A stretch of 64,000 nt of DNA from Amaurobius ferox (Eukaryota; Arthropoda; Arachnida; Araneae; Amaurobiidae), in assembly GCA_951213105.1 (NCBI GenBank), contig OX578140.1, positions 119,519,653 through 119,583,652 of the forward strand, given 5' to 3'. The notes below the pieces were generated by a model. It had not been told where the DNA came from. It made no database searches and was given only the letters and a program-made list of their open reading frames with translations. This document shows, piece by piece, positions 45,619 to 56,759 of this stretch. The first letter of the stretch is position 1. Each line of letters opens with the position of its first letter. The position numbers and the translations under genes were made by a program.

Positions 45619-46400
45619 GGGTCATTCCATATGGGGACACCCGATGCCTGTTGCTCTATAGTCACATATTTTTTTTTAATTTTTACCATGGATACACATG
45701 GTAATAAAACCCTCAAATCTGAATTTGTAATGTGTATATCCCAATAATGGCCCAGATACATGCATTTGAAAAATGGTCATTTTTGCAAAATGGTGGCCAT
45801 CTTGGATTTTGCACTAATGTTTAAAAATGCAATAGCTTGAGAACTAATGGCTCAAAGTAAATAATTCTGCTACCAATTTAAAGCGATTTATATCAGGAAT
45901 ATAGGTGCCATATCAAAACAGTGAAAAATATATATTTTAATATTGTTATTACATGAAAATTGCAAAAAACACCTTCGGATTGATAGGCAACTTTAATGGG
46001 CTATAAAAAAAAAAGGCCCCTAATATTTTTTTCTGAAACTTGGTACAAATACTAATATGTGTACTTTAGGTACAAAAAAAATTAGAAAGGTAATATTTCT
46101 TATTACAGAGAAAAATAGCTTTTAAAATATATACATTTAGTTAACATTTGACATGCAATACTTTAATCATTTAAAAAAAGAAAATTAAACAAATAATGAG
46201 CAAAAACAAAACACAGGAATCTTTTACACACTAGCTAGCATGTGTGCTTTAAGTAAAAAAAAAAATAGGATGGTAATATTTAGTTTAATAACTAAAAATA
46301 TGCTGTTATATGTATAGGAAATCAGTGTAAAAGTCTCTGGAATGATGAAAAATTTTAATAAAAATCTTCCTAAAAACCATACAGTTATCACTCTTATTTT
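45619..46400. repeat. Element A left terminal inverted repeat
   Basis: 45619-46190 complements 50990-51565 (for example GCAATAGCTTGAGAACTAAT against ATTAGTTCTCAAGCTATTGC). 46195-46400 complements 48640-48926 with a short hairpin insert in between. Confidence 0.8.
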
Positions 46401-47279
46401 TATTTTATTTTTTTAGTTTTAATTATACAATGGGTATTTTCTGTATTCAGTACAGCTGTAGATATCCATTTTTTCCTTGTGGCCACTGGCTCCGAAACCT
46501 AATTCATCTAAGAGGCAGTACAATAATCTTTGGCCTCTTTGTTATAAATGACAACTATCGCATAAAGCTGAAGCTTTTCAGTGTACATATAGTTAATTCC
46601 ACAAAAGATAATTTGTAATTAGATCATATAATACACTCATTTTCATGAACAGCACTAAAATTTTTAAAAAATTTAAACGCAGAACTACAGCATGTCGATC
46701 ACCAAAAAATATTTTTCGAAATATCACCCTGCCAGCTCCAACGGAAACGCTGGGTGATATCCCTTATTTAGTTGAAATAAGTACCTAAGCATAAACAAAC
46801 AAGCTATTGGAGAAGGAAATGATCCTATAGCACTAATATTGTTTCTGGAACATTAAAAACACCTGTTTCTGGTCTTTATGTACACGGGATATCAGCTGCC
46901 TGTAGCCTCAGAATTTTCAATTCTAATACTCGTACTGTTATATAAGTAATAGCAATTAACATATATTAGTTGTCAGAGTTCCTTAAATAATTACTTGTAC
47001 TGCATCATCTGTTTTCTCTTAGGTGGAGTTCAAAATACAATGTAGTATTACATTTCTGGGTGACTTATTCCTTTCAGAGCTCATTTTTTTGCTCAAGTGT
47101 TCAGAGCTGAGTATGTTCAACAAATAAATCAGTGAATTGTGCTTCTATGATTATTTCTTTTATTTATGTTCCATGATTATTAGTTCTTGTCTTATACTAT
47201 AAAAATTGAATGTTTTGTATGCAAGAAAATCAATGTGTCATTAAGTACTGAGTTTATTCATGTACTTGTGTCCTGAGTG

Positions 47280-48560
47280 GTAGTGTAGTATCTGCAAGAT
47301 TCACAAGGATGAATATCTGAAATGGTACAGTTTAAGACAGAAAACTTGTGATCCATTTAATAAACACCTCACCAAAATCAGAGCTGCACTTAATACCAAT
47401 TTCTCTCAGACTGCCAATGATAAATCAAGAATAACTCATTCCAGGAAAAAAAACTCTGCACTTCTTGTTATTCTTCCTTGCATTCATCAATTGAGTCAAA
47501 GGTTCCTACTGATGACATGGAGATGACCAATGATGCAGATTATAGTGAAGTCACAATAGTAATGGAACAATTGAATAAAAGCTGTAAACTTTTGGATTTA
47601 TCACCAATAAAAGTCAATAGATTTAGCTCTAAGAGGAAACTTAGTTATATGCAAGTTAAGAAATTAAGTAGCCATGTTGCTACTAAAACTGCTACAGTAT
47701 TGGGTATTGAAAGTATTATATAATAAGTCACAAAATTCAAAAGACATTATTTGCTCAAATTGCAAGTCTATGATGGAAAAATTATTGAATAAGTTTTCTT
47801 TAGATGCATTATTTAAAGAAAAGTTGCAAATTTTAAAATTAGTCCAAGATTCATGGATTGTCCAACAAGCAAAGGCTTGTTATATTTATTACTACAGAGA
47901 ATTTAGTAAAAGAAAAAGCAAGAAAAATAAAACAACAGAAGGGATGTTACCAATGGCTAGTGAGATATATATTAAATTAAATTCTGATACTATAAAAAAA
48001 ATACTAGTTTTTATTAAAACAGTCATTTGTGTCCAGGAAAAAAAGATTGCATATCTATACCAAGTAAAAATGGGAAAATATTAAAACAAAAGAGATTACT
48101 TTTGCATAATTTAAAGGAATTATATGCTGCATTTAACGAAAATCATAATGAAGTAAAAATACTAAAATTGTGTACACTACATCCAACGGAATATGTAATT
48201 GTTGGAAGCAAAGTTATTCATTCTGTATATGTTTGTATATATCATCAGAATGTTAAACTCATGCTTCATGCCATCCATATCAGTGACTATACTACATCAT
48301 TATTAAAAGAAACAAGTTTATTGCACTAAATCAGAAAAGTATGGTACGCGGGTGTGAAAACTGTCCATCTCCAGAAATTCTTAAAGGAGTACCAATGCAT
48401 CTCAATGAATTAGAAATTAGTAATGTGTTTTGTTTGTATATGTTATGTTTATGCATTCTCATGGCTCAAGTGCATCATATATATAGCCGAAACCTCTAGA
48501 TATGTGCCAAAGATTATGGTACTGGCTATTAGATGAAATTGGTTTAGGAACCAGTGGTCA
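47280..48560 (+). pseudogene. Element A transposase-like gene, N-terminal half
   Basis: Frame pieces in order: CRICKIHKDEYLKWYSLRQK then DPFNKH; 47478-47723 with LLDLSPIKVNRFSSKRKLSY; 47674-48084 with DIICSNCKSMMEKLLNKFSL; 48027-48329 with CPGKKDCISIPSKNGKILKQ, KRLLLHNLKELYAAF, VIVGSK and CIYHQNVKLMLHA; then RGCENCPSPEIL near 48350. Cys pairs suggest zinc-binding. The same blocks occur in element B (CPGKKDYVSLKVNG, KRLVLCNLRELY, AKWCVLAGSSGT). The catalytic core seen in B is absent here, so A is non-autonomous. Frameshifts near 47700 and 48050. Confidence 0.6.
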
Positions 48561-48800
48561 CTAGGAAAAAATGGGTATCTTTAGCTCTACTGAAATACCT
48601 TTTTATAATTTGAAATAAGAAAATAAAATATAAGAGAGATAACTGTATGGTTTTTAAGAAGATTTTTATTAGAATGTTTTAGTATGCCAGACATTTTTAC
48701 ACCGATTTCCCATACATATAACAGTATTTTTTTAGTTATTAAATTAAATATTACCATCCTAATTTCTTTTTGTACTTCAAGTACACATACTAGTTAGTGT

Positions 48801-48858
48801 CCGACCATTCAAATTGCTGCTCTAAGTCCTAGGACGAGCCGGATGGTCTGGGCTTTCG
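48801..48858 (+). mobile_element. 58-bp hairpin retroposon, copy S2
   Basis: Begins CCGACCATTCAAATTGCTGC and ends GGGCTTTCG. It is flanked by exact 16-bp copies of ACATACTAGTTAGTGT (48785-48800 and 48859-48874). It lies in the right inverted repeat of element A. The left repeat (near 46230) and 51120-51160 show related sequence without the insert. Same length as S1. Confidence 0.85.
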
Positions 48859-48933
48859 ACATACTAGTTAGTGTGTAAAAAATTCCTGTGTTTTGTTTTT
48901 GCTCATTATTGGTTTTTAACACTTTACAACAAA

Positions 48934-49696
48934 GTTGAAAAGTGTTTATGACTTTGTTCATTCTGTCTGTCTGTCTGTCTGTCTGTCCGTTAGCACGATA
49001 ACTGCCTTAAAAATGACTTTATCGAAATGAAATTTTAGTATATTGTTCAGACGGTCTGTGAGACCTATGGGAATATAAATAAATAATATCACCCAATTAG
49101 TTTTTTATTGAACCCGGGTTGAAAAAATGAAATGCATTGAACCCTATGGGACCTAATTTTTCAAATATTTTTTAAGCAAATTTAAAATTCACAAATTGCT
49201 TCGAAATTTTTAGGAAATATTCACATTATCCCATAAAATATATAAAAAAAAAATGTCAGTAAAATATATTAAGTAGTTTTTTAATTAAAAATTATTTAAT
49301 ATAGGGAAAAAAACAAATTCAATTAAATTCTGACTTTTGGGATATCCTCCAGAAAGAATAAAGAGATATATTATATAATAAATATCTTTCCAAGAGTTTA
49401 ATCATTTTGTATATGAGAGAAGCTACACATTTTAAAATAAATTTGGTAGATAACAATTTTTCAAATTGTTTTTAATTTTATATAACTCTTCATGATATAC
49501 TTATTTGATGGCATTTTTAATGCACTTTCCTACGTCCTAGAGAGTTAAAATTTGGTACACAGCTTAAATTTGTTGAACATTTTATTTTACAAAAATTTGG
49601 TGGATCTTTAAATATAGATCATACATTTTTTTTGAAATGGCCTGCAAATAATCCCCATTCACTTCTATAAATCATTGTTGTAATATTGTTAGACAT
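48934..49696 (+). mobile_element. HINE-like element (H5)
   Basis: Starts with a short foldback ACACTTTACAACAAAG...AAAAGTGT and a (GTCT)n run at about 48964-48988 (TCTGTCTGTCTGTCTGTC). It is inserted in the right inverted repeat of A just after a T-run. Right end is uncertain, taken as the start of the next element. No coding capacity. Confidence 0.5.
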
Positions 49697-50560
49697 TCTG
49701 ATGTGGGCAGCACATGTCTTTCCCTGCAGACTCATATTCACGTTCTCTTTATTTCTTCAATAATAATTTGAGTTTATCTGCACAAAATAACAGCCATAAG
49801 TATTTCAAATGACATTGAATTTGCACGTTAAACTTAAATTTGGTTCTCATTTGATAGCTGGACTTATTGCTAAAGGTGGCGTAGCGAAAACGCGAAAAAA
49901 CTAGAATATCTCAAGAACGGCTAGTCCTAGAGTAATGGGGTTAGTCTTATTCTTTTTGTTGTCAAAAATCACGTATAAAATAGGAATTTAATTGATATAA
50001 TTGAGCACACATAGTCTTTTATTTTTATATTTAACGATTTTTGCGGGCCATTTCGCAAAAATAGCCCGTTCCTTTTTCCCGAATCGTACTAGAATAACCT
50101 ACAAATGATTTATATACCAAATTTTGTTAAATTTGGTATATAAATCACTTGTAGGTTATTGAAATATTATACACCAAATTTTGTTAAATTTGTTCCATTA
50201 GTTTTTAGCTAGAGTGGATAAAGGCAATTTCTGCCAGCCATTTCGCAAAAAATTCTGATTCTTTTATTACGAATCGTACTATAATGAACATCAGGATTTC
50301 CCACAAAAAACATACCTACCAAATTTTATGAAATTCGGTCTATTAGTTTTTCAATAGAGTGGATGTAATATCCTCACAGACACACAAAAACATACACAGA
50401 TACACCCTTACACACACAGACATCTTCCTAAAGATAGTTTTTTCGTGTTCTAGAAGTCCCAAAACGTGTAGATCCTTCGAAAATTCGAGTTCCGATCTTC
50501 GGCACGATTCCAATACTTTGAATACATACACACACACACACACACATATATTTTCTGTGT
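49697..50560 (-). mobile_element. HINE-like element (H2), reverse
   Basis: Its 3' hairpin (complement of CATGTGCTGCCCACATC) is at about 49697-49715. Toward the right it shows the same order as H1 in reverse: a CA/GT microsatellite around 50380-50420, then a block resembling the H1 head (minus strand AAAGTATTGG, then CTCGAATTTTCG). CA microsatellite at 50527-50546. The adjacent 49920-50340 holds internal direct repeats (TACCAAATTTTGTTAAATTT). Confidence 0.5.
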
Positions 50561-50989
50561 ATCTGTGTATTATCTGTATATCTAAATTCCGTGCCTATGC
50601 AATTACAATAGTTGTGATTTTAAATGGTCCCTAAACTTTTATTATTTCTTCAATGAAGCCTAATTTTAACTTATGCAGAATGCAAATATCTCAAGCGATT
50701 GTAAGGTGAGTTACATAAGAATTGCTGAATTTTTTTCACGCAAAATTATTTAGCTCTGGAGTCTGAATTAAAAGTTATATGAATGAAATATTCATTAATT
50801 TTGCATAGAGAATCAGATGATTTATATTTCGATACAGTTTTAAATATTTAAGTATAATAAATTACTGTAGCTCTGTGATAATGTAAAAGATATCACCACT
50901 GAATGTATCAGATTTTAGAAATTTTTAAATGAAATTGCATTTCAGTTGGAAAGTGTTTCATAATCAATGCTTATGCATGATTGATCTTT

Positions 50990-51565
50990 CTTGTTTAAAA
51001 ATATATTTTTTTAAAATGCTTAAAAGCATTACATGTCAAATGTTAACTAAATGTATATATTTTAAAAGCTATTTTTCTCTGTAATAAGAAATATTACCTT
51101 TCTAATTTTTTTTTTTGTACTTAAAGCACACATATTAGTTAGTATTTGTACCAAGTTTCAGAAAAAAATATTGGGGGCCATTTTTTTTATAGCCCATTAA
51201 AATTGCCTATCAGTCGGAAGGTGATTTTTGCAATTTTCATGTAATAACAATATTGAAATATATATATTTTACTGTTTTGATATGGCACCTATATTCCTGA
51301 TATAAATAGCTTTAAATTGGTAGCAGAATTATTTAATTTGAGCCATTAGTTCTCAAGCTATTGCATTTTTAAACATTAGTGCAAAATCCAAGATGGCCGC
51401 CATTTTTCAAATGCCTGTATCTGGGCCATTATTGGGATATATACATTACAAATTCAGATTTGGGGGTTTTATTATCATATGTATCCATAGTAAAAATTAA
51501 AAAAAATCCATGACTATGGAGCAACAAGTTTTTCTTGAAATGGGTGTTTTCACATGGAATGCCCC
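50990..51565. repeat. Element A right terminal inverted repeat, outer part
   Basis: Reverse complement of 45619-46190. The inner part of the same repeat is at 48640-48926. The 2-kb gap between them is filled by the two HINE-like elements. Confidence 0.8.
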
Positions 51566-51569
51566 CTCT

Positions 51570-52769
51570 GTGAGAAAATCTATATCCTGTGGGAGTACCT
51601 GAGGAACCAGCCAAAACACACCATTTTGCCCTGAGTGCACAAAATTTAGATAAACTTACTTTTAAAGATAGGTAAATGCTCTTAAAATGAGCATACAGTT
51701 CTCTTAAATTACATAGAACTAAACGTTTTTAAACGTGCTCTTTGGCACCATTAACTTTGAGTGAAACATAATCTTTCTTACCAGGACATATCCTACTGTT
51801 ATCATCATGTTCATAAAATTCTTCTAGAGCTAATATTACAATTCCATCTATATTTTCCCTGCATTTCCTTTCTGCTAAATCATTTAAAATGCCATCTTTT
51901 CACACAAGTTCTCTTGTAATCCTAACTAAGTATTCAGAAACCTGCAGCTCTTATATTTTTGATTTAGATAGGCATTAAATTGATAATCTTTACTTTTTGT
52001 TCATTACTGACAATCTTGCATTTTTCTTTTAGTTTGTCAATTAAATTAGTATATTCATTACACAAAATGGATTAACCCTCTTCGTTATCTACTTGCATGT
52101 CTTCTATAAATGAGTGGTCTAATTTCTTACGTAGCACTTTGAAATTTTCTTTGCTTTGTATATTAAAGCTCATGATTTATTTTCTGAACTTAGTTGTTTA
52201 ATTTTTGATACTGGTGAAATATCCAGTACAGAACAAACTGCATCAACTTCACAATACTAAGCTCTTCTGGAACAAACACTTCTTCAGTTTTTTTATGAAT
52301 GCCTAAATTTTCATTAGCCAAAAATGTATTTGTATAACATGTAGGGCATAAAGAATTTCCCGGAACAAGGTGTACCTGATACTGTTTATTTTTCTTTAAA
52401 TGTTCCAACGTAATTTCATGACAACCTGTGAAAGCCCCAGGCCGTCCGGCTCGTCCAGAGGACTTAGAGCAACAAATTGGACGACCGGGAAGGTCATGAC
52501 AACCTGTGTAGCCTTTTTTCTTTGATCTAGTTGTGATAGTTAAAAAGATCACAGCACATCTGTCCAAAAAGATAATTATACTTATTAATGATTTTTTTTT
52601 TCTCAGGATATTTACAAACTCTTTTCAAGTAATCTGTACCTAATCTTAACTTCAGTAATGTTTTATCAACTACACTGAAATTCCCAAACTTTGTAAAATC
52701 CTTCCTGACTTTACCATAAATATGCTTATGGCAATCTTCTTTAATAAATTTACCAATAGTACATTCCAT
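51570..52769 (-). pseudogene. Element B transposase-like gene, N-terminal half
   Basis: Starts at a Met at 52769 (MECTIGKFIKEDCHKHIYGK). A frame near 52550 and then 52430-52190 follow, with VHLVPGNSLCPTCYTNTFLA and FVPEELSIVKL. Further pieces on the minus strand near 51850-51590 read CPGKKDYVSLKVNG, KRLVLCNLRELYAHF and AKWCVLAGSSGTP. Cys-X2-Cys suggests zinc binding. It is interrupted by the S3 retroposon at 52431-52493, by frameshifts, and at its 3' side by element A; the C-terminal half is at 45614-44680. Confidence 0.6.
52431..52493 (-). mobile_element. Hairpin retroposon, copy S3
   Basis: 63 bases flanked by exact 15-bp copies of TCATGACAACCTGTG (52416-52430 and 52494-52508). On the minus strand it reads CGGTCGTCCAATTTGTTGCT, then GGACGAGCCGG, then GGCCTGGGGCTTT. 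The stem arms CCGGTCGTCC and GGACGAGCCGG pair with one G-U and one bulge. It lies inside element B's gene. Confidence 0.85.
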
Positions 52770-52951
52770 TTTTAGGAACTTTAAATATCAATTTTTTATA
52801 TAATTAAACAGCATAAGACATCGATTACATCTACTTATCACTAGAAACTGTGTAGAATTGGGAGAAATGACATGAGCTGATTCATGCTTCTCAGTTCAGA
52901 ATTGTCATTGCATTCTGTAACAAGTAGTAGTAACAATCTGAAAATGCTGCT

Positions 52952-52962
<11 letters not shown>

Positions 52963-53034
<72 letters not shown>
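52963..53034. repeat. (TA)n(TG)n microsatellite
   Basis: About 18 TA units then about 18 TG units, ending at the LTR start. The TG part may be an expansion of the LTR terminus TGTGTG. (TA)n also borders the opposite LTR at 56261-56273. Confidence 0.9.
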
Positions 53035-53035
<1 letters not shown>

Positions 53036-53509
53036 TTGTAGCAACCAGGACGGCGGAGGACGTCACAAGAGAACAGCGCCACCTAGAGATGAGACTGTAT
53101 AAAGGAGTCGACGCTAGAGAGAAAACGGACGAGAGGTTGATCGAGAAGGTACTCCGACTAGCGAGAGACTGACTAAGCCAAGACGGAATCAAGGGCAAGA
53201 CGGAGACGACTGTGAGACAGCACGGACGAAGTGCAGGGGCTCAAAAGGAGCAGGAAAACATAATTGCTCGTGACGTTCAAACTTTCAACCTGTAAATACA
53301 TGTAAATATAAACCAAATGTATAACGCTCATATCTTAAGTAAAGGTGTGGAAAACCCAGGCCGTCCGACTCATCCAGAGGACTTGAGCAACTATTTGGAC
53401 GACCGTGAAGAGAAAGTAAATGTGTGTGGTAGTAAAGGTGTGTTAAGTAAAGGTGTGTGGTTATGCAAAGTGGAGTCTTATCTTCAACTTCTCACCTGAC
53501 AAACCCACA
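53029..53509 (+). repeat. gypsy-type LTR, forward, left of complex
   Basis: Runs from TGTGTGATTGTAGCAACC to CAAACCCACA, with GTATAAAGGAGTCGAC as the promoter region near 53097. It is the inverted match of 55877-56260. TG...CA ends fit (TGTGGG...CCCACA in the other copy). A hairpin retroposon (53350-53413) interrupts it. It is followed by TTATGG, so its internal side faces right, toward pol sequence that runs the other way. Confidence 0.8.
53350..53413 (-). mobile_element. Hairpin retroposon, copy S5
   Basis: 64 bases with the same body as S3 in the same orientation (minus strand CGGTCGTCCAAATAGTTGCT, then GGATGAGTCGG). It is flanked by AAGTAAAGGTGTG (53337-53349) and AAGTAAATGTGTG (53414-53426), one mismatch. 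A further AAGTAAAGGTGTG at 53446 is LTR sequence. Confidence 0.75.
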
Positions 53510-53515
53510 TTATGG

Positions 53516-53600
53516 TGCCAGAAATGGAATTCGAACCCATGCCCCGGCGAACCGGACTGCGACCTGAATGCAGAGCCTTGGACCACTCGGCCATTCTGAC
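53516..53600 (-). tRNA. tRNA-Leu(CAG) copy fused to LTR primer site
   Basis: The minus strand gives a complete type II tRNA. Acceptor GTCAGAA pairs with TTCTGGC (one G-U). The D arm has box A TGGCCGAGTGG. The anticodon loop TTCAGGT reads CAG. There is a long variable arm CCGG-TTCG-CCGG and a T arm with GGTTCGAATTC. The strand continues with CCA (53513-53515) and then TAA and the inverted LTR end. Encoded CCA directly at the LTR primer site points to reverse transcription of a mature primer tRNA, not to a chromosomal tRNA gene. The anticodon stem has one A-C mismatch. Whether it can be transcribed is unknown. Confidence 0.8.
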
Positions 53601-54423
53601 AATCCATATCTTGCAATTTCAAGATATTCTTCTTGCCGTCGTCTCGCATTTTCTCTCTATCTTTTACCCTATAGTTTAGATATTTTTCTTCAAGAAGTTC
53701 TACTATTTTCATGTCTTCTTTGTTTCTCATCTTCACGCCAGTCATTAACTCAAAAGGTGTATACTTCGTACTTCTTGTAGTGGAGCTATTAACAATGCAT
53801 TGAACATCAGCTACGTATTTAAACCATTTGGATGGATCTTCTATTGAAAGTTTTGAAAGCGCAGGAATAATAGTACCGTGTACTCGGTCAATTTGTCCAT
53901 TCCCTTTTGGTATTCCTGTGCTTATCTTAACGTGTTCTATTGCTAGTTCGCGGCAATACTCTTCAAACTTGTTCGACGTAAAAGCTGTTCCCTTGTCTGT
54001 AACTATTCTTGAGGGACTGTCAAATACGTTTTGTTGTAATTTTAACTTCTCTGTTGCTTCTCGTGATGTTGTAGATTTTACTGAATAGAACCATGTAAAT
54101 TTAGTAAATGCATCTATCACTGTGAATATATGTTTGTATTGGTTGTTCGTGGATGGAAGTGGTCCTACGAAATCAATGTGGTAGGTGCTTAGTGGGACAT
54201 TTTCCTTTGGTATTGTGTGTAAGAGCCCTTCGCCTTTCCCACGCTTCTTATTACAAAGAATGCATTTTACACAGTTAGTTATAACACTTTCTATTTGCTT
54301 TCTTGCATTTGGAATATAAAAGCTTTGCTTTAAAATGTCTTCAGTTTTGGCTGCGGCAAAATAACCTTTCTTGTGTACTTCTCGGATCATTTCTGTTTGC
54401 ATCGCTTGAGGTATTACTAACAC
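53601..54423 (-). pseudogene. gypsy integrase
   Basis: Open minus-strand stretch of about 270 codons, fused at its end to the tRNA copy. It has the HHCC zinc region (EVHKKGYFAAAKTEDILKQS ... CVKCILC). The catalytic core has Asp in YHIDFVGPL and in VTDKGTAF. The third position reads PKGNGQIDRVHG, so the expected catalytic Glu is Asp. It ends in the basic C-terminal region (KDREKMRDDGKKNILKLQ) and then runs directly into tRNA-Leu sequence at 53600. No polypurine tract or normal 3' LTR follows. The residue change and the fusion argue against function. Confidence 0.85.
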
Positions 54424-54519
54424 TTCTCTTCCATCTACATATTTGTATAAAATATCATTTTTAATTAGATAATTGTTTTTTCCTTCTTTACCGATTAAGG
54501 TTTTATCATTTTTACATGT

Positions 54520-55110
54520 TCATCCCCTTCTTGTGCGGTTATAGATTTTCGCGGTCACTTCCCCGTGAGAACTATTAACTATCAAAACAGCATTGCGACT
54601 TAGTGCATCTACATGTTTCATCAGTTTTCCGGATCTATGAATAACTTCATAATCAAATTCTTCCAGCAATAATACCCATCTTGTGAATTTCTTTTGGAAT
54701 AAGATCTTTCTTATCGATTGTTTATTTTTAATGCTTCGCAATCTGTCACAATTTTGAATTTTGAACCCAGCAAGTAATTCCTAAACTTTTTCAAAGCTTC
54801 GATTATTGCGAGTACTTCCAACTCGTAGCTACTATATTTTTCCTGTTGAGATGTTGTTTTTTTACTCATGTAGTAAATTGGATAGAATTTTCCGTCGTCT
54901 GATATCTTTGTAAAAGAACTGCTCCAAATCCGTATATACTTGCGTCTGTGTGTAATTCTAATGGTGATCCTTGTTTAAAAATGTGTAGAATTGGATTTTG
55001 AGATAACATTTCTTTCAACGTATTAAAAGCTTATTTCTGTTCTGTATTAAAATAAAATTTTGTTTCATTTCTAAGCAAATCGCTTAACGGTTTTGCTATT
55101 CTGACATACT
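54520..55110 (-). pseudogene. gypsy reverse transcriptase/RNase H remnant
   Basis: Minus-strand pieces FNTLKEMLSQNPIL and ELHTDASIYGFGAVL (RNase H beginning, first Asp), then with stops, and 54741-54520 KILFQKKFTRWVLLLEEFDY and HRSGKLMKHVDALSRN (the end of RNase H). Upstream RT and gag are missing. Confidence 0.75.
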
Positions 55111-55119
55111 ATGGTATAA

Positions 55120-55848
55120 CACACCTGCCAACTTTTACGCATTTTAACTGCTCTTTACGCTTTTACGCATATATTGCTATATTTTACACATTTCCGCATT
55201 TATTTGAATTTTTTAACATTACTAGGAAATCAATCTCCGGCGAAATTCTCCGGCTTTTTTTTGTTTAAAATTTATCAATTAACCAGACATGGTATAATTT
55301 CTCGGAAACACCGATTTTCCGCTTTTTTAGCACTTATTTCTACCATTCTCGGGATCGTAGCAAATCCATAATAAAATGCAGGGTAATACCAATCAAATTA
55401 ACGGAGATTTACGGCCACGTGTAATGTAAATGAAGATCTCTATCGCTTATTTTATGAAAGTAATAAATATACTTCTTCAAAGGTTGTCTAATTCAGCATA
55501 AATCGCTAAAATGTTATTTTGTTCATTAATTTCGCATAAACACTGCAATTGCGCTATTCAGTTTGTTCTTATGAATCGCCGAGAGTACAAAAGTATCTTT
55601 TTCCATCCATCTCAATCTTCTAAATATTGCGTTTTTGATTGACTAAACTAGCTTATTTTCATGTTCTAATTAATTATTATGGTTAATTTCTTAATTATTT
55701 TCGCATAAACAGTGCGATTGCGCAATTCAGTTACTTCACGTGAATTGCCAAGAGTACGTTAGTATCTTCTCCCATCCATCTCTATCATTTAAATGTTCCA
55801 TATTAGATCGACTAAACTAGCTTATTTTCATATTCTGATTAATTATTA
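55120..55848. repeat. Dispersed repeat plus ~165-bp array units
   Basis: 55120-55200 (CACCTGCCAACTTTTACGCA) recurs at 63893-64000. 55320-55380 resembles 35105-35175. 55540-55848 contains two 165-bp units. It is the same composite family as 19260-20640, here lying between the gypsy pol fragment and its LTR. Confidence 0.65.
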
Positions 55849-55876
55849 CGAGCTTAGCTTGGTTGAGCCCCCATAA

Positions 55877-56260
55877 TGTGGGCTTGTCAGATGAGAAGTT
55901 GAAGAAAAGACTCCACTTTGCATAACCACACACCTTTACTTAAGATATGGGCGTTATACATTTGGTTTATATTTACATCTATTTACAGGTTGAAAGTTTA
56001 AATGTCACGAGCAATTGTGTTTTCCTGCTCCTTTTGAGCCCCTGCACTTCGTCCGTGCTGTCTCACAGTCGTCTCCGTCTTGCCCTTGATTCCGTCTTGA
56101 CTTAGTCAGTCTCTCGCTCGTCGGAGTACCTTCTCGATCAACCTCTTGCTCATTTTCCCCCCCTCGTTTCTCTAGCGTCGACTCCTTTATACAGTCTCAT
56201 CTCTAGGTGGTGCTGTCCTCTTGTGATGTCCTCCGCCATCCTGGTTGCCACAATCCCACA
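55877..56260 (-). repeat. gypsy-type LTR, reverse, right of complex
   Basis: 384 bp; minus strand begins TGTGGGATTGTGGCAACC and ends AAGCCCACA. It matches 53029-53509 in inverted orientation. On its internal side the minus strand reads TTATGGGGGCTCAACC. TGGGGGCTC fits a tRNA-Pro type primer site, different from the tRNA-Leu at the other LTR. Outer flank is (TA)n. Confidence 0.8.
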
Positions 56261-56519
56261 TATATATATATATGTTATCGTTTCTTTCTTTCAAATACAA
56301 ACCAGGGTTGTCAGATTTGGCTATTTTTTATCATGATTGGTTAATTTTTTTAACTTTGAATTTTAAAGCTAAAATGTTAAATAAATTTTCATTAATAACA
56401 ATAATTTATGATTTTCAATTATTTATAATTCATAATTTCATGATTTGGAGGATTAATAATAAGAATAAATAGAAAATTTGTAACAATGTTATGCATGTTT
56501 GATATATAAATAAGCAAGA
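56261..56519. other. (TA)n then unassigned DNA
   Basis: Short (TA)n and an AT-rich stretch before the right arm of element B resumes. Nothing recognised. Confidence 0.4.
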
Positions 56520-56759
56520 TTTTAGGACTTGCTCATCAAAATAAAAAGAAGAATGTTCTCAGTCTAAAAATTTCTCCAGCTAAGACGATGGAAGTAGGGT
56601 AAGATATGGTGAACATTTGAAGATTGAAGACTTAAAATTATTCCCTTCATTATTTTTAAAAAGCCTAAAAACTACATTTTTAGCTAAATTGATGCTGAAT
56701 TTCAATGCTAAATTTTAGCCACCCAGGTTGCAGTTACACAAACTTCACAATATATTTAA

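Larger units (their letters stand above)
45619..51565 (+). mobile_element. Element A: long-TIR DNA transposon inside B
   Basis: Ends GGGTCATTCCATATGGGGAC and, at the right, complement of GGGGCATTCCATGTG. CTCT occurs at 45615-45618 and 51566-51569. Inverted repeats of about 0.78 kb: left 45619-46400; right 48640-48926 plus 50990-51565, split by inserted HINE-like elements. It carries a broken + strand copy of the same gene family as B. The reading of B's gene runs up to both A junctions, showing that A inserted into B. Confidence 0.7.

Noticed and set aside
52841..53198. Open frames made of Ile-Tyr and Thr-His repeats
   Set aside because: Translations of the (TA)n(TG)n microsatellite.
53513..53600. 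Ordinary chromosomal tRNA-Leu gene
   Set aside because: Eukaryotic tRNA genes do not encode CCA. Here CCA is present and abuts the LTR exactly at its primer site, and the 5' side is joined to gypsy coding sequence.
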